Source: Actinomycetes bacterium
GTDB taxonomy: Bacteria > Actinomycetota > Acidimicrobiia > Acidimicrobiales > RAAP-2
Reading direction: 5' to 3'
Length of the DNA stretch: 64,000 bases
NCBI GenBank assembly: GCA_021778895.1
Contig: JAJYBR010000002.1
Location: 1-64,000 of the forward strand
Shown: piece after piece, positions 45,327 through 54,374 of the stretch
How the letters are laid out: each line of letters begins with the position of its first letter
Position numbering within the stretch: position 1 is the first letter of the stretch
Translations under genes and position numbers: made by a program
Notes under the pieces: generated by a model
What the model saw: only the letters and a program-made list of their open reading frames with translations
Databases searched by the model: none
What the model was told of the DNA's origin: nothing

Positions 45327-45566
45327 ATGCCGAGAGACCTGCCTTCGACGTACAAGTTCACCGTCACCAGCGGCGAGCGCACTGTATCCCTGCGGGACGC
45401 TGTTACCGCCGTGTGGAGCGGCCAGGCGTCGCCGAACGACTTCGAGGTCGAGATTGCCCCCGTCATACCTCAGTCGCCTAGCTATCTCAGGGGCCGAGAG
45501 GTTGAGTACTCGAACCAGAGTCCCCAACCTCTCGTGTCACACGGCTCATCTACCACTGAGGTATGA
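45327..45566 (+). CDS. Small unknown protein coupled to the recombinase-like gene
   Basis: 79 residues beginning MPRDLPSTYKFTVTSGERTV and containing SLRDAVTAVWSGQASPNDFEVEIAP, then a low-complexity polar tail. No family recognised. An in-frame start at 45165 would give 133 residues but the extra part looks non-coding. The stop overlaps the ATG of the next gene (ATGA), which is the main reason to accept it as real. Confidence 0.45.
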   Translation: MPRDLPSTYKFTVTSGERTVSLRDAVTAVWSGQASPNDFEVEIAPVIPQSPSYLRGREVEYSNQSPQPLVSHGSSTTEV

Positions 45567-48226
45567 CCGTGCCGACTCCGACTACGTCTGCCGCGCCGTG
45601 GCGGGGCTTCGTTGACCCAAGAGGACTCCGCCTCGCTCCGGATTTGCAGGCACGTCTCGATGCCGGGGAACACATCCTCTTCGGCGGTCGATCCTCCTCC
45701 AGCGGTAACAAGGGCCGTGATCTGGCGGCGCGGGACGTGCTCGCGGCGGCAGAGCAGTTCGCCGAAAAGACCGGGCTGGACTTTCGCCCCGTCATGCCTT
45801 CACTCGAGGAGATCACGCTCCGCCTGGCAAACTGCCGCTCCGAGAGTTTTGACGGAGGGGACGGTCAGCGATTCTCGTGCCGGTTTCTCCTCATCGACCT
45901 CATTGCGGAGGCTCAGATCGCCCTCCTCGTCGCCACGTCGTCAGGCGCCAAGATCACGGTCGATGACGACCAACCATTCGTCAAGAGGGCCGCCCAGGAG
46001 TACAAGCGGGTGGGCGCCGCCATCTTCTCCGTCAAGGAACTCGATCGTGGTGGTCGCCAGGACTGGGCACTCGCGCCCCTCATCATGGCCATTCAGGCGA
46101 ACAATGGCGCGCTATCGGACGAGATCGGCTGCGGTCCCATCGACGAGGGCCGCTCCATGATTGCCTTCGTTCAGGGCACGAGCGCCAAGAAGATGGCCAT
46201 GGGGATGCCCAAACGGACACGACGAGAGCAGCGGAACCGAACCGGCACCGAGATGGTCGGCGGGCAGGTGGCCTATCACCTCAGTTCACCCCCGCCACCC
46301 GGCTTTGGCGTCTGCTGGCTTCGGGGAGCGGCGACCAATCCGACCGAGCGAGTGCTCTACCTCGACACCGAGGCGTGTCGCCCCGCCGAGAGCGCCGTTG
46401 CATCGGGCCTCGGCTCGGTGCGCTACCCCGACGGTCACCCCTCGGCCGGGCAACTCGTGGATCAGGTGGCGAACGTCAGGTACGCACTCACCCACTATGG
46501 TCGCCCTGGTTACACAAAGCGCTCAATCGTTCTCGAGTTGGCCGCTCGCCACTACTCCACCGTGATGCTGCGGGGCAATCACTCCCCGTCGACCACCATC
46601 AGTACGGATGACGGCACCAAGGTGCTCGACGCGATCATCGACAATCTCGAGGTCTACGAGTTCGGCGTTCTGAGTCGCAACATCGGCTCTGGGATCGAGC
46701 CTGTCGAGATCTCCGGATGCGTGCCCCCAGACGGACCGTGGGCCAGTCCGGGGGACTTCGCAAGGATCCGCGCCTCCCTGAAGGAGACCGACGCGTCGAC
46801 GGCACAGGAGGTGTACCTCACCTTCTCTGGACTACGTGTGGCATACAACGGTTCGCCAGCCGTGATGCTCTCGGGGAAGAGGACTGGCACCGGACGTCAG
46901 CGGGACGAAACCCCGCGCTACCGCTTCGCGCGGGCCGATGGCTATCCCCACAAGGTCCGCTCCGTAGCTGAGAGCCGAAAGGTGAGCGCCCAGGCCTTTG
47001 CCGAGAGCATCGTCCAGGGGATCCTCGCGGTGGATGGCGTGTCTCTCGAGGCCTTCGATCCCGAGCGGTTCGGTGAACCGCGAGACACCAAGCTCGACCA
47101 GTTGCGAGCTCAGCGCACAAACGTGCTGGCCAGTCTGGACGCTCTCGCCAAGCGCACCGCCGCCCTCGAGAAGCGCCTCTTCGAGATGGGAGAGGACGGC
47201 GAACTCGTCCTGAGGGGCGCACTGCTCGCAAGGGTCCAAGAGGACTACAACCACATAGTTGAGCAAGAGCAGCCCGAGCTGGCTAATCGCCTGCGCCTCG
47301 TCGAGCACGAGGTGGCCGAGCGTGAATCCCTGCTGCCCCGCTCGACGCCTGCCGATCAACTTTTGCACCTCGTGGCGTCGCTGCGAGATTCCACCGATCG
47401 GAGCTACCGCGGCCAGTGGCTGGCGAGTCTCCGACAGGTCGTCTTTACGTCGAGCCTAAAGTTGGTCGACGGCCTACAGGTGCGAACCGTCAGTTGGGAA
47501 GGGCTCGTCGTGCTCGAGGCCCGAGGAGAGGAGTTCGCCATCCCCTTCGCCGGCGACTACGAGTACGGCGTTCGCCTGCGCAATCGCGAAATGACCCGTG
47601 GCCTCGTAGATCGGGTCCTTGATGCCCTTCGATCTGGGATGCCCATCAGTGCTTCCGAAGTGAGCCGGCCGACCTTGGTCATTCCCTCCGTGGCCGCCGC
47701 GCTGGGCGTCCCCACCTCCCACATGGCCCTCAACGGCTGCCGGGACCCGCGCGTGCTCAGAATCGCGGTCGCCATCCTCGAATCCCCGGACAGGACTGAC
47801 GCCGATGTCGGTATGACCCTCTCAGAGAGCGAGGCTCTCGTCGCCCGCATCCGCACTGTTCACGGCGGCGAGGCCGCCTTACGATCTTGGATCAAGTCGC
47901 CAGATCCCGTCCACGCGGCGTTCTACGCCGTGGCTGCCGCCAACGGCGGGAGGGTAACTGCGGAGCACGTCCTTCGCCTCGTCCCTTCGACATCGCTTGG
48001 CCAGATCTACAACGTTGCGGGGGAACTGCGCCGCTCCTCATCGCGATGGTCCACCCAACGCAAGAAGGGCTACGTCCTAGCCCCCTGTGCCTGTGGCTCG
48101 TTCGCAGCAGATCTGTTAGAGATCCCGGAACCCGTTGGTGCGGTGTGTCTCGACTGTCGCACCGATGAGTCCGGCCTCGAGTGGCCGGCCGAACCCTATG
48201 ACGAGTACCGCTCCCGGGTTCTCTAG
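45563..48226 (+). CDS. Large serine-recombinase-like protein, possibly degenerate
   Basis: 887 residues. The layout resembles large serine recombinases: an N-terminal resolvase-like part (HILFGGRSSSSGNKGR; AAIFSVKELDRGGR), a recombinase-like part (MPKRTRREQRNRTGTEMVGG; LDAIIDNLEVYEFGVLSRN), a coiled coil at about 510-600 (LDALAKRTAALEKRLFE; LRLVEHEVAERE) and a helical C-terminus. The zinc cysteines normally between the recombinase part and the coiled coil are missing; instead a zinc-ribbon pair CAC...CLDC closes the protein. Resolvase motifs are weak, so activity is doubtful. If it is not a recombinase, its function is unknown. ATG overlaps the small ORF before it. Confidence 0.5.
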   Translation: MTVPTPTTSAAPWRGFVDPRGLRLAPDLQARLDAGEHILFGGRSSSSGNKGRDLAARDVLAAAEQFAEKTGLDFRPVMPSLEEITLRLANCRSESFDGGDGQRFSCRFLLIDLIAEAQIALLVATSSGAKITVDDDQPFVKRAAQEYKRVGAAIFSVKELDRGGRQDWALAPLIMAIQANNGALSDEIGCGPIDEGRSMIAFVQGTSAKKMAMGMPKRTRREQRNRTGTEMVGGQVAYHLSSPPPPGFGVCWLRGAATNPTERVLYLDTEACRPAESAVASGLGSVRYPDGHPSAGQLVDQVANVRYALTHYGRPGYTKRSIVLELAARHYSTVMLRGNHSPSTTISTDDGTKVLDAIIDNLEVYEFGVLSRNIGSGIEPVEISGCVPPDGPWASPGDFARIRASLKETDASTAQEVYLTFSGLRVAYNGSPAVMLSGKRTGTGRQRDETPRYRFARADGYPHKVRSVAESRKVSAQAFAESIVQGILAVDGVSLEAFDPERFGEPRDTKLDQLRAQRTNVLASLDALAKRTAALEKRLFEMGEDGELVLRGALLARVQEDYNHIVEQEQPELANRLRLVEHEVAERESLLPRSTPADQLLHLVASLRDSTDRSYRGQWLASLRQVVFTSSLKLVDGLQVRTVSWEGLVVLEARGEEFAIPFAGDYEYGVRLRNREMTRGLVDRVLDALRSGMPISASEVSRPTLVIPSVAAALGVPTSHMALNGCRDPRVLRIAVAILESPDRTDADVGMTLSESEALVARIRTVHGGEAALRSWIKSPDPVHAAFYAVAAANGGRVTAEHVLRLVPSTSLGQIYNVAGELRRSSSRWSTQRKKGYVLAPCACGSFAADLLEIPEPVGAVCLDCRTDESGLEWPAEPYDEYRSRVL

Positions 48227-48271
48227 ATTGCTTAAGGCGTCGCCCCTCATGATCATGGACGCACACGCTCG

Positions 48272-50227
48272 TCAAGCGAAGTGGTCACGCATGTACTGCT
48301 CTCCGACCTCGAGGTTCACTCCGGCGATACCGACGAGGAAGCGGCACCGTTCGCGCTTGGTGTTCTCATCGCCGGTTCCGAATCGTGACGTGGGATGCTT
48401 CCTCTTCGTGGCCATCGTCGCATAGCACTGGGTCTTCGCACGAGTGAGCGCAACGTACAGCAGACGACGCTCTTCGTTGACATCCGCGTCATGGAACGGC
48501 ATCTGCTCATTCTCGACGCCTACGACGATCGCGGTGTCGAAGGTGAGGCCCTTGGACTTCGCCATTGTCATCAGCCGCACGCCTTCGGCCTCCTTGAGGG
48601 CCTCGTCAGCCCCCTTCGGCTCAAGCTGAGAGAGGAAGCGTGTCAGGGGTACCTCTGGTTCGATGACTGGTCGCACCAACTCCAGAAGGCGCACCGCTTC
48701 ATCGCTCAGCGCAGGGATGCCCAGCTCAGTAAGCCACGCGCCCGTACTTGCCTCTTCCAGCACCCAGTCCGTCCACGAGGCGCCAGGGTGACCGAGACGC
48801 CAGGCTTCGATGTCGGCGTGCGCCGTCGCGAGTCGGCGCTCAACGACCTCCATAGTGCCGGCAGCGGCGCGCCCGATTCGAGGACCCACGCCGGAGAACC
48901 CCGCGTCACGCAGACGCCTCAGAGACTCAGCGAAGCCCTCCGACGGACCACACTGGTCATAGGCCGCTTCAGCCACCTCCACGTTCGTTCCGGTCACGGG
49001 TCCGACGAGTGCCCACCACGCGAGGGCGTCGTTCGAGTTGTATGCCAACTGGCCCAGTGCGATCACTGCCCGGAGGCGCAACGAGGCCAGAGCTGTCTTC
49101 ACCCATTCCACATTGGCCAGAGTCAGCCCTTGAGCCTCAAAGTAGGGCCGCAGCACCTCGGCCCAGGTATCCGCCTGAGTGCGCACCAACACCGCCACCT
49201 TGGCGCTGGGGTCTTCCTGCAGGCGAGAGGCCGCAACCTGGGCCACGGCAGCGGCTTCAGCATCTCCGTTCTCGAAGCGCAAGTAAGCGAAGGTTCCCGG
49301 CACGGCGCCGGCAGCGGTGCTGAGCGGAGGTCGAGCAGTCCGATCTGGGGCCGCCCCGATCACTGCTCCCGCGACTGCAACGATGTTCGCTCCGAACCGT
49401 CGGGTTTCGGTCAAGGTGTAGTCCTCACAGCCAGCAAACCGACTGTCGAACTCCCGGATGCCCGCGGGGTCCGCGTAGCGCCACCCGTAAATCGACTGGT
49501 CCTCATCGCCGATGGCCATGACTCGAACACCCTTTGAGGCAAGGGCTTCAACGAAGGCGACGTCAGCCGCGTTGAGGTCCTGGAACTCGTCGACGATGAG
49601 GAGATCCACCTCGGGTTCAACGTCGCCTCCGAGGTCCTCGATCGCCTCCTTCGCTCGGAAAGAGAGCTCCGCGAGCAGTGTGTAGCCGAATCGCCGACGG
49701 TGCTCGTCCCAGAGACCCATGTAGTGATCCCGAAGCGCCGGATCGATCGTCGCGAACGGCGTCGCCTTGCCGTAGAGGTCCTGCCACTGGGCGGCCATCT
49801 CCCGCTCAAGGTCCTTCACTCTCTTCACCCTGAGGCCTCTGTAGCCAAGGTCGCGGAGGAGATGAGCCTGGTGCTCGTGGATCAGCTCAGTCACTTCCCA
49901 GCTGTCGGCGATGCGGATCGGCGCTGGCAGAGCGCGACTCCCGAGGTCGAGCAGCCACGTGAGGGCGTAGGACGCGACGGTCGCGGGCTCGTTGACGACG
50001 TTGTCAAGCCCGTGCTCCGCAAGCGTTCCCGCGAACTCCGCAGTAGCAGCGCGAGTGAACGTCAGCATCTTCGCTCGTACCTCTTGCTCATGGAGCTTGC
50101 CCAACAGCGCGATCGCGGTCAGAGACTTACCGGTGCCGGGACCGGCCTGCACCCGCCCGTGCTTGGTGGTGTCGTGATCAGCAACCCTCCTCTGCGCTGG
50201 TGACAACATGGTCTCGTCGAACGGCAT
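48272..50227 (-). CDS. UvrD/Rep-like superfamily 1 DNA helicase
   Basis: 651 residues. Motif I QAGPGTGKSLTA, motif II LLIVDEFQDLN, motif III GDEDQSIYGWRYAD, motif IV TRRFG region, motif V MTMAKSKGLTFDTAIVVG and motif VI RRLLYVALTRAKT are all in place. Convergent with the recombinase-like gene, 45 bp apart. It could belong to the defence cargo, as UvrD-type helicases often do, or serve element maintenance. The ATG at 50225-50227 is preceded by only a modest SD (GGAGAC). Confidence 0.92.
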   Translation of the reverse strand: MPFDETMLSPAQRRVADHDTTKHGRVQAGPGTGKSLTAIALLGKLHEQEVRAKMLTFTRAATAEFAGTLAEHGLDNVVNEPATVASYALTWLLDLGSRALPAPIRIADSWEVTELIHEHQAHLLRDLGYRGLRVKRVKDLEREMAAQWQDLYGKATPFATIDPALRDHYMGLWDEHRRRFGYTLLAELSFRAKEAIEDLGGDVEPEVDLLIVDEFQDLNAADVAFVEALASKGVRVMAIGDEDQSIYGWRYADPAGIREFDSRFAGCEDYTLTETRRFGANIVAVAGAVIGAAPDRTARPPLSTAAGAVPGTFAYLRFENGDAEAAAVAQVAASRLQEDPSAKVAVLVRTQADTWAEVLRPYFEAQGLTLANVEWVKTALASLRLRAVIALGQLAYNSNDALAWWALVGPVTGTNVEVAEAAYDQCGPSEGFAESLRRLRDAGFSGVGPRIGRAAAGTMEVVERRLATAHADIEAWRLGHPGASWTDWVLEEASTGAWLTELGIPALSDEAVRLLELVRPVIEPEVPLTRFLSQLEPKGADEALKEAEGVRLMTMAKSKGLTFDTAIVVGVENEQMPFHDADVNEERRLLYVALTRAKTQCYATMATKRKHPTSRFGTGDENTKRERCRFLVGIAGVNLEVGEQYMRDHFA

Positions 50228-50496
50228 CTAGTCTCCTGTGCTGGTGATCTGCCAGCCGCGTAAGGTGACCGGACCCGCGGAGTCCGGCCAGTTGCTGGTG
50301 GATCCAGAGTGGCAGACGTCCGTCCACAACCGGTGTATGCGGTCGCCGCAACTTCCGCGCCAGTGCGCAAGACGTACCGTGCTGAATCTCTGATTCACGA
50401 GATCCGTACAACTCGAAGACACCCGTGAGGCAGGTTCCGGCTTGAGCGAAGAGCCCCCGGGGCCCGGTCATCCACCGAGCTCCGGGGACTCACGGC

Positions 50497-50709
50497 CTAC
50501 TCGTGCATCTGGGGCCACGAGCGCCCGCGGTACAGCACATCCCGCGTGCAGTTGAGGGCCGTGGCGAGGGCCACTACGTCCTCAAAGCCGCTCACGTGCA
50601 CACACCGCTCGGCGCCACTCTCGGAGGTCAGCGTAACGGGGTACGTACCGTCACTCGACCGCTCATTGACGGTAATCATGCCCGTCTTCCAATGATGAAG
50701 TTGAACCAT
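50497..50709 (-). CDS. Small hypothetical protein
   Basis: 70 residues, MVQLHHWKTGMITVNERSSD ... VHVSGFEDVVALATALN ... GRSWPQMHE. ATG at 50707-50709 with AAGGAG eight bases upstream supports translation. The 269 bp between this gene and the UvrD gene hold no gene I can support. No family recognised; possibly a small regulator or product of the element. Confidence 0.55.
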   Translation of the reverse strand: MVQLHHWKTGMITVNERSSDGTYPVTLTSESGAERCVHVSGFEDVVALATALNCTRDVLYRGRSWPQMHE

Positions 50710-51423
50710 TCTTGGTCTCCTTCTTGATAGGGCCAGTCCCAACGTCCGGGCCAGCGGCGCCATCGCGCCGCCACCTGCTATGGCGAGTTCTCGGCTCCGC
50801 TACATCACTTTTTCGAGACTTTTTCGCCACCCACGTAGAAGTCGCTACGACCACTTCACGCCCCCGGCGCTACACACGTCCCATGACGAAACCGCACCCG
50901 ACTTGGGTGCGGGCCACTCCGGAAGGTGGCGAGGAGTCCGAAGGACCTCAGCAGGGCGTCATGTCCCGGCTCGCCCACCCGATACGCCCCCATCTCAAGC
51001 GACTCCCGCCATGCGTCTTGGATGACGGTGCAAGACAGGACCAACACGGCATCGTCTCGAGGCGCAAAGGGTCCTCTTGTCGCAGTCGAGCGCTACGGTC
51101 GACGCGATGTCCCCATTCATGCCGACCTGCGACGCTCGAGCCAAGTGCGCCCGCGGGCGATGCGCTGCTTGCAGGTCTGACCGCGCCGGAGCGTTCTTCC
51201 ATAACTCCGCCATAACTTTGCTCGTGTTGCGACGTGTGAGAAGGTCCCACCAGGACCTTTGCCTTTCGGCACGAAAGGACCGCGACGCTGACGTCGAACC
51301 GCGGCCAAAGGCCAAGTCACCACTGGCTTCTCACGCCACAGCCCAACGCACGACTGGCGATTGGAAGAGGTCGCAGCCCCGCCCAACATCTCGATCTGGG
51401 CCCTCCTTGAGGTCAGGTTTTCA
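50710..51423. other. Non-coding right end of the island
   Basis: 714 bp without a credible gene; ORFs here are short, lack ribosome sites and do not resemble proteins. It contains the paired CCATAACT motifs at 51199-51217, matching those at the left end, about 210-225 bp inside the right att copy. AT-richer short runs (CACTTTTTCGAGACTTTTTCG near 50806) occur. Probably the att-side recombination arm and vestigial sequence. Confidence 0.5.
51199..51217. repeat. CCATAACT motifs near the right att (possible integrase arm sites)
   Basis: CCATAACTccGCCATAACT: two copies 11 bp apart, i.e. about one helical turn, within CTTCCATAACTccGCC shared with the left end. Confidence 0.45.
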
Positions 51424-51470
51424 ACCCTTTCAAGGTGGCGGCACGGGTTCGAATCCCGTTGGGGGTGCTC
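51424..51470 (+). repeat. Attachment-site repeat, right copy
   Basis: 47 bp identical to 33116-33162, i.e. the 3' 44 bases of tRNA-Glu plus three more. There is no 5' half of a tRNA next to it, so it is an att remnant and not a gene. Confidence 0.93.
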
Positions 51471-51804
51471 ACGATCGTCCCTGGTCACGCGCATAATCCT
51501 GTCCGGCACCCTGACCTTCGAGGCGACTCACGCGGTCCACACCAGCGAGATCGACCTCGCAGATCGCGAGGACTCGGTCCGGTCTCCGGCCCAGCGCTCC
51601 TTGTCCCCCCCGGGCTCCACGGGCACCCCGCGCCGGGCCCTTCGGCGCAGCGAGCCGCACCACCGAACCTCCCGGCGCCTCTGTGGAGATGCGCCGAGAG
51701 GTTCAGTCGACATCCTCGTACTGCATAGTCTCCCAGGAGCGGGGCGACGCAACGAAGGGCAGATCCTGTTGGAGGAGATCAGACTCTCGAGCCGGCGCCG
51801 CCAA
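51471..51804. other. Spacer between island and GNAT gene
   Basis: 334 bp outside the island. An ORF frame runs through it into the GNAT gene but its sequence is low in protein-like pattern and it crosses the att copy, so I treat it as untranslated. A GGAGGAG string at 51772-51778 is the only strong ribosome-site look-alike. Confidence 0.4.
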
Positions 51805-52512
51805 ATGGGCCAGAGCCTTGAGCTGCTCTCGAGTGCGGGGCCGACGCCTCGTGGCGAGTCCGGTCCGGACTTCTGGATCACCTGTAGCGGTGTGGAGAGC
51901 CCTGACGCCAATGTCGCCCTCGTCGAGTCGCACGACCCCGCGACCTTGCGACACGTGCTCGGGGTCATTGACGAAACCAAGCTGCCCGTCACCCTGGTGC
52001 TCGCGGGATCCGGACGCGACGTCGACTTGGGCGACGACTGGCGGCACCAGGGCGACATGCCGCTGATGGAGATCTCCCTTTCGAACCGAGACTTCGCGCG
52101 CGATGGCCGCGTGCGCGCGGCCTCGTCGTCCGACGTCGACGCCATCAGCGAGTTGCTGGCCAGTGCTTACTCCATCAATCGCGAAGAGAGCGACGCCGTC
52201 GCGGCCTTCGCTGCATGGGGCCGTACCGACGGCACTTTCTGGCTGCTCGTCGACGAGCGTCCCGTGACGACTGTCTTCACCACGGTCATCGACGATGCGG
52301 TGTGCGTGTGGAGCCTGGCCACGCCCGAGCCCTACGCCCGGCGCGGGTACGCCCGCGCACTTCTCGATGAGGTCCTCGCTCGCGCCCGCGACGGCGGCGC
52401 GCGAATCGGCATCCTCGCCGCGACGCCCGCCGGCGAGCTGCTCTACACGCACACGGGCTGGCGGACGATCGAGACGTGGCAACTCTTCACCCGCTCACCC
52501 GCGACGCCGTGA
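51805..52512 (+). CDS. GNAT-family N-acetyltransferase
   Basis: 235 residues. The C-terminal half (from GRVRAASSSDVDAISELLASAY) is a GNAT domain: the acetyl-CoA loop is ARRGYARALLDEVLARAR (Q/RxxGxG/A), then AATPAGELLYTHTGWRTIETW. The N-terminal half is typical of a two-domain actinobacterial group. ATG at 51805 is a compromise: no SD precedes it and TTG or other starts just after GGAGGAG cannot be excluded. Substrate unknown. First native gene right of the island. Confidence 0.75.
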   Translation: MGQSLELLSSAGPTPRGESGPDFWITCSGVESPDANVALVESHDPATLRHVLGVIDETKLPVTLVLAGSGRDVDLGDDWRHQGDMPLMEISLSNRDFARDGRVRAASSSDVDAISELLASAYSINREESDAVAAFAAWGRTDGTFWLLVDERPVTTVFTTVIDDAVCVWSLATPEPYARRGYARALLDEVLARARDGGARIGILAATPAGELLYTHTGWRTIETWQLFTRSPATP

Positions 52513-52748
52513 CCACTGACGTGCCCCCCGTTCGTTGGGCCATCTTGTGATAGGTGGGCCTGCCCGCTCTCCCTCACGCGACAGCTGCCCGACATCACCT
52601 GGCGCCCCATGAACGCTGCGCGGTTCTGACCGGCTTCGTGCGGAGATGGCACGCCTGCGCGCACGGTTCCTTGATGAATGGGCCGGCCTGACAGCACCAA
52701 GATGAAGGCGGTACCCTGCGTGTAGGGCCTCGAGGAAGGAGGCCGACG

Positions 52749-54203
52749 ATGACCCGCCTGATCCTGGTGGTCGTGGTGGTAGCCCTCGTGGTGGTGGCGA
52801 TCCGGCGTCCTTGGCATCGGTCCTCCAAGGCACCAACAGCGGACGCGGCACGAGAGCCCACGCCAGAAGGTGCCACCTCACAGGTCCGGCAACCGCAGAT
52901 CGACCTCGGGCCGTCGAGGGGCTCATTCTCGCACCAGCTCGAGCGCTGGCGCCGGGCTGGCCTCATCACCGAGGAGCAGGCGGCGGCGATCACTCGCCTC
53001 GAGTCACCCGAGTCGTCGGTCGCGAACGCACCACGGTCCGCTGCCATCGCCGAGACCGTGGGCTACGTGGGAGCGATCCTCGCCGTCGTCGGGCTCGGGC
53101 TGATCGTCGCGCGCTACTGGGCCAACCTCAACACGCCGGTGCGGCTCGCCGGAAGCGGTGCCCTCGCGCTCACACTCGGACTCGGTGGCGGGTGGGTGTC
53201 CGAAGCGGCCGGCGCGTCGTGGCGGCGACTGCGCTGGTTCCTGTGGCTGGCCAGCACCGCAGCCGCCGGACTCTTCGCCTACGTCGCGACGCGGGCCACC
53301 AGTTCGCCACCGCCACGTGCTGAGGTCGTGGTGCTCGTCACGGCGCTCGTCGTCGGGACCTTGAGCTTCGTCATGTGGCGGGGACGCTTCCGTCCGATCC
53401 AAGAGTTCACGACCCTCGGCGCGGGCGTCGTCGCCCTCGGTGCAGTCTCACGACTCGTCGGCACGCCGACCTGGATGTCCGTGGGTGTGTGGCTCGGAGC
53501 CGTCGTCGTGCTGGCCCTAGCCATAAGCCACTTGGTTCCCACGCGCATCGTCGCCGAGATCGTCGGGGCCATCGCCCTCTACGTGGCCGCCATCATGCTG
53601 ATCAACCACAGCATCGGGCCCGGTGGTCTCCTCAGCCTGGCGGGTGCCCTGGCGCTGCTGGGGGTCGCCGCGGCGCCGCGTCTGGTTCGGGTCCGGGGTG
53701 AAGCGCTGCTCCTCACGGTGACGGGGGCCGTGGTGCTCGCCCAGACCGCGCCGCCGACACTCAGCTACTTCGCCGAGCATGCCGGCCTCGCGACGGGCGG
53801 GCTCGTCTGGCTGTTCGGGGCGAGCGCGCTGCTCATCGGCGCCACCATGCCAATGCGGGGGGCGCGCCTCACCCGCTGGGCGGGATCGCTGACCGCTCTG
53901 GGCGGCGCCGCGATCATCGCCGCGGAGTACCCGGATCGCGCGCCCATCGTCGGCTTGGTCACGGCCGTGGGTCTGCTGGTGCTCGGAACGCGACCCGACG
54001 AACTCGGAGAGTCGGTCATCGGCGCCATCGGACTGCTGGTGAACGTTCCCTGGCTCATCGTTCGGCTCTTTCCTGGCCAAGTGCGTGCTCCGCTGGTGAC
54101 GCTCATCACGGGCGCCCTGTTCGTGGTGCTCGCGCTCGTGCTGGCTCGCGAGCACTCCCGCGCACCGCACGGTCACTCACCGGGGGGCCGGTTGCGGCAC
54201 TAG
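52749..54203 (+). CDS. DUF2157-like multi-pass membrane protein
   Basis: 484 residues. A first membrane segment at residues 3-18, a soluble part with the DUF2157 signature (LERWRRAGLITEEQAAAI), then about twelve hydrophobic helices to the end and a His-rich tail. Function unknown. ATG at 52749 has GAGGAAGGAGG eight bases upstream. The 236 bp before it hold no other gene that I see; TACCCT near 52710 may be its -10 box. Confidence 0.75.
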   Translation: MTRLILVVVVVALVVVAIRRPWHRSSKAPTADAAREPTPEGATSQVRQPQIDLGPSRGSFSHQLERWRRAGLITEEQAAAITRLESPESSVANAPRSAAIAETVGYVGAILAVVGLGLIVARYWANLNTPVRLAGSGALALTLGLGGGWVSEAAGASWRRLRWFLWLASTAAAGLFAYVATRATSSPPPRAEVVVLVTALVVGTLSFVMWRGRFRPIQEFTTLGAGVVALGAVSRLVGTPTWMSVGVWLGAVVVLALAISHLVPTRIVAEIVGAIALYVAAIMLINHSIGPGGLLSLAGALALLGVAAAPRLVRVRGEALLLTVTGAVVLAQTAPPTLSYFAEHAGLATGGLVWLFGASALLIGATMPMRGARLTRWAGSLTALGGAAIIAAEYPDRAPIVGLVTAVGLLVLGTRPDELGESVIGAIGLLVNVPWLIVRLFPGQVRAPLVTLITGALFVVLALVLAREHSRAPHGHSPGGRLRH

Positions 54204-54361
54204 GCCGGCGGAGCTGGTTGCTCGCATCCAACCCGTTAGCACCCCGCTTCGAGAGAAAGTGCCCGCGACGAACTCAGCGACGACGGTCTCGCGGTCGCTG
54301 CGAGTGTCAAGGAGACGTGCCATCGACTGCCTCCATGATGCGATGCGAAAGGTGATCCATC

Positions 54362-54367
54362 TAGTGT
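54362..54367 (+). promoter_or_regulatory. -10 box of the HNH endonuclease (leaderless)
   Basis: TAGTGT, seven bases before the ATG at 54375. Confidence 0.5.
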
Positions 54368-54374
54368 CAATGCG

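Larger units (their letters stand above)
33163..51470. mobile_element. tRNA-Glu integrated genomic island with defence-type cargo
   Basis: About 18.3 kb bounded by the 47-bp att repeats. Starts with excisionase and tyrosine integrase next to the intact tRNA-Glu, then the helicase/methylase/HEPN-ATPase operon, a serine-recombinase-like gene, a UvrD-like helicase and small genes. GC content is visibly lower and codon choice less extreme than the flanks, most clearly in the second half of the methylase gene and in the UvrD gene. No phage structural, replication or conjugation genes are present, so mobility beyond excision would need help. Confidence 0.88.

Noticed and set aside
51424..51470. A second tRNA-Glu gene
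   Set aside because: Only the 3' part is present; it is the att copy.
51117..51509. Minus-strand ORF at the right att
   Set aside because: Also contains antisense tRNA sequence and no protein-like pattern or ribosome site.
51361..51804. N-terminal extension of the GNAT reading frame across the att repeat
   Set aside because: It crosses the island boundary, reads tRNA sequence and lacks family similarity; the start was placed later.
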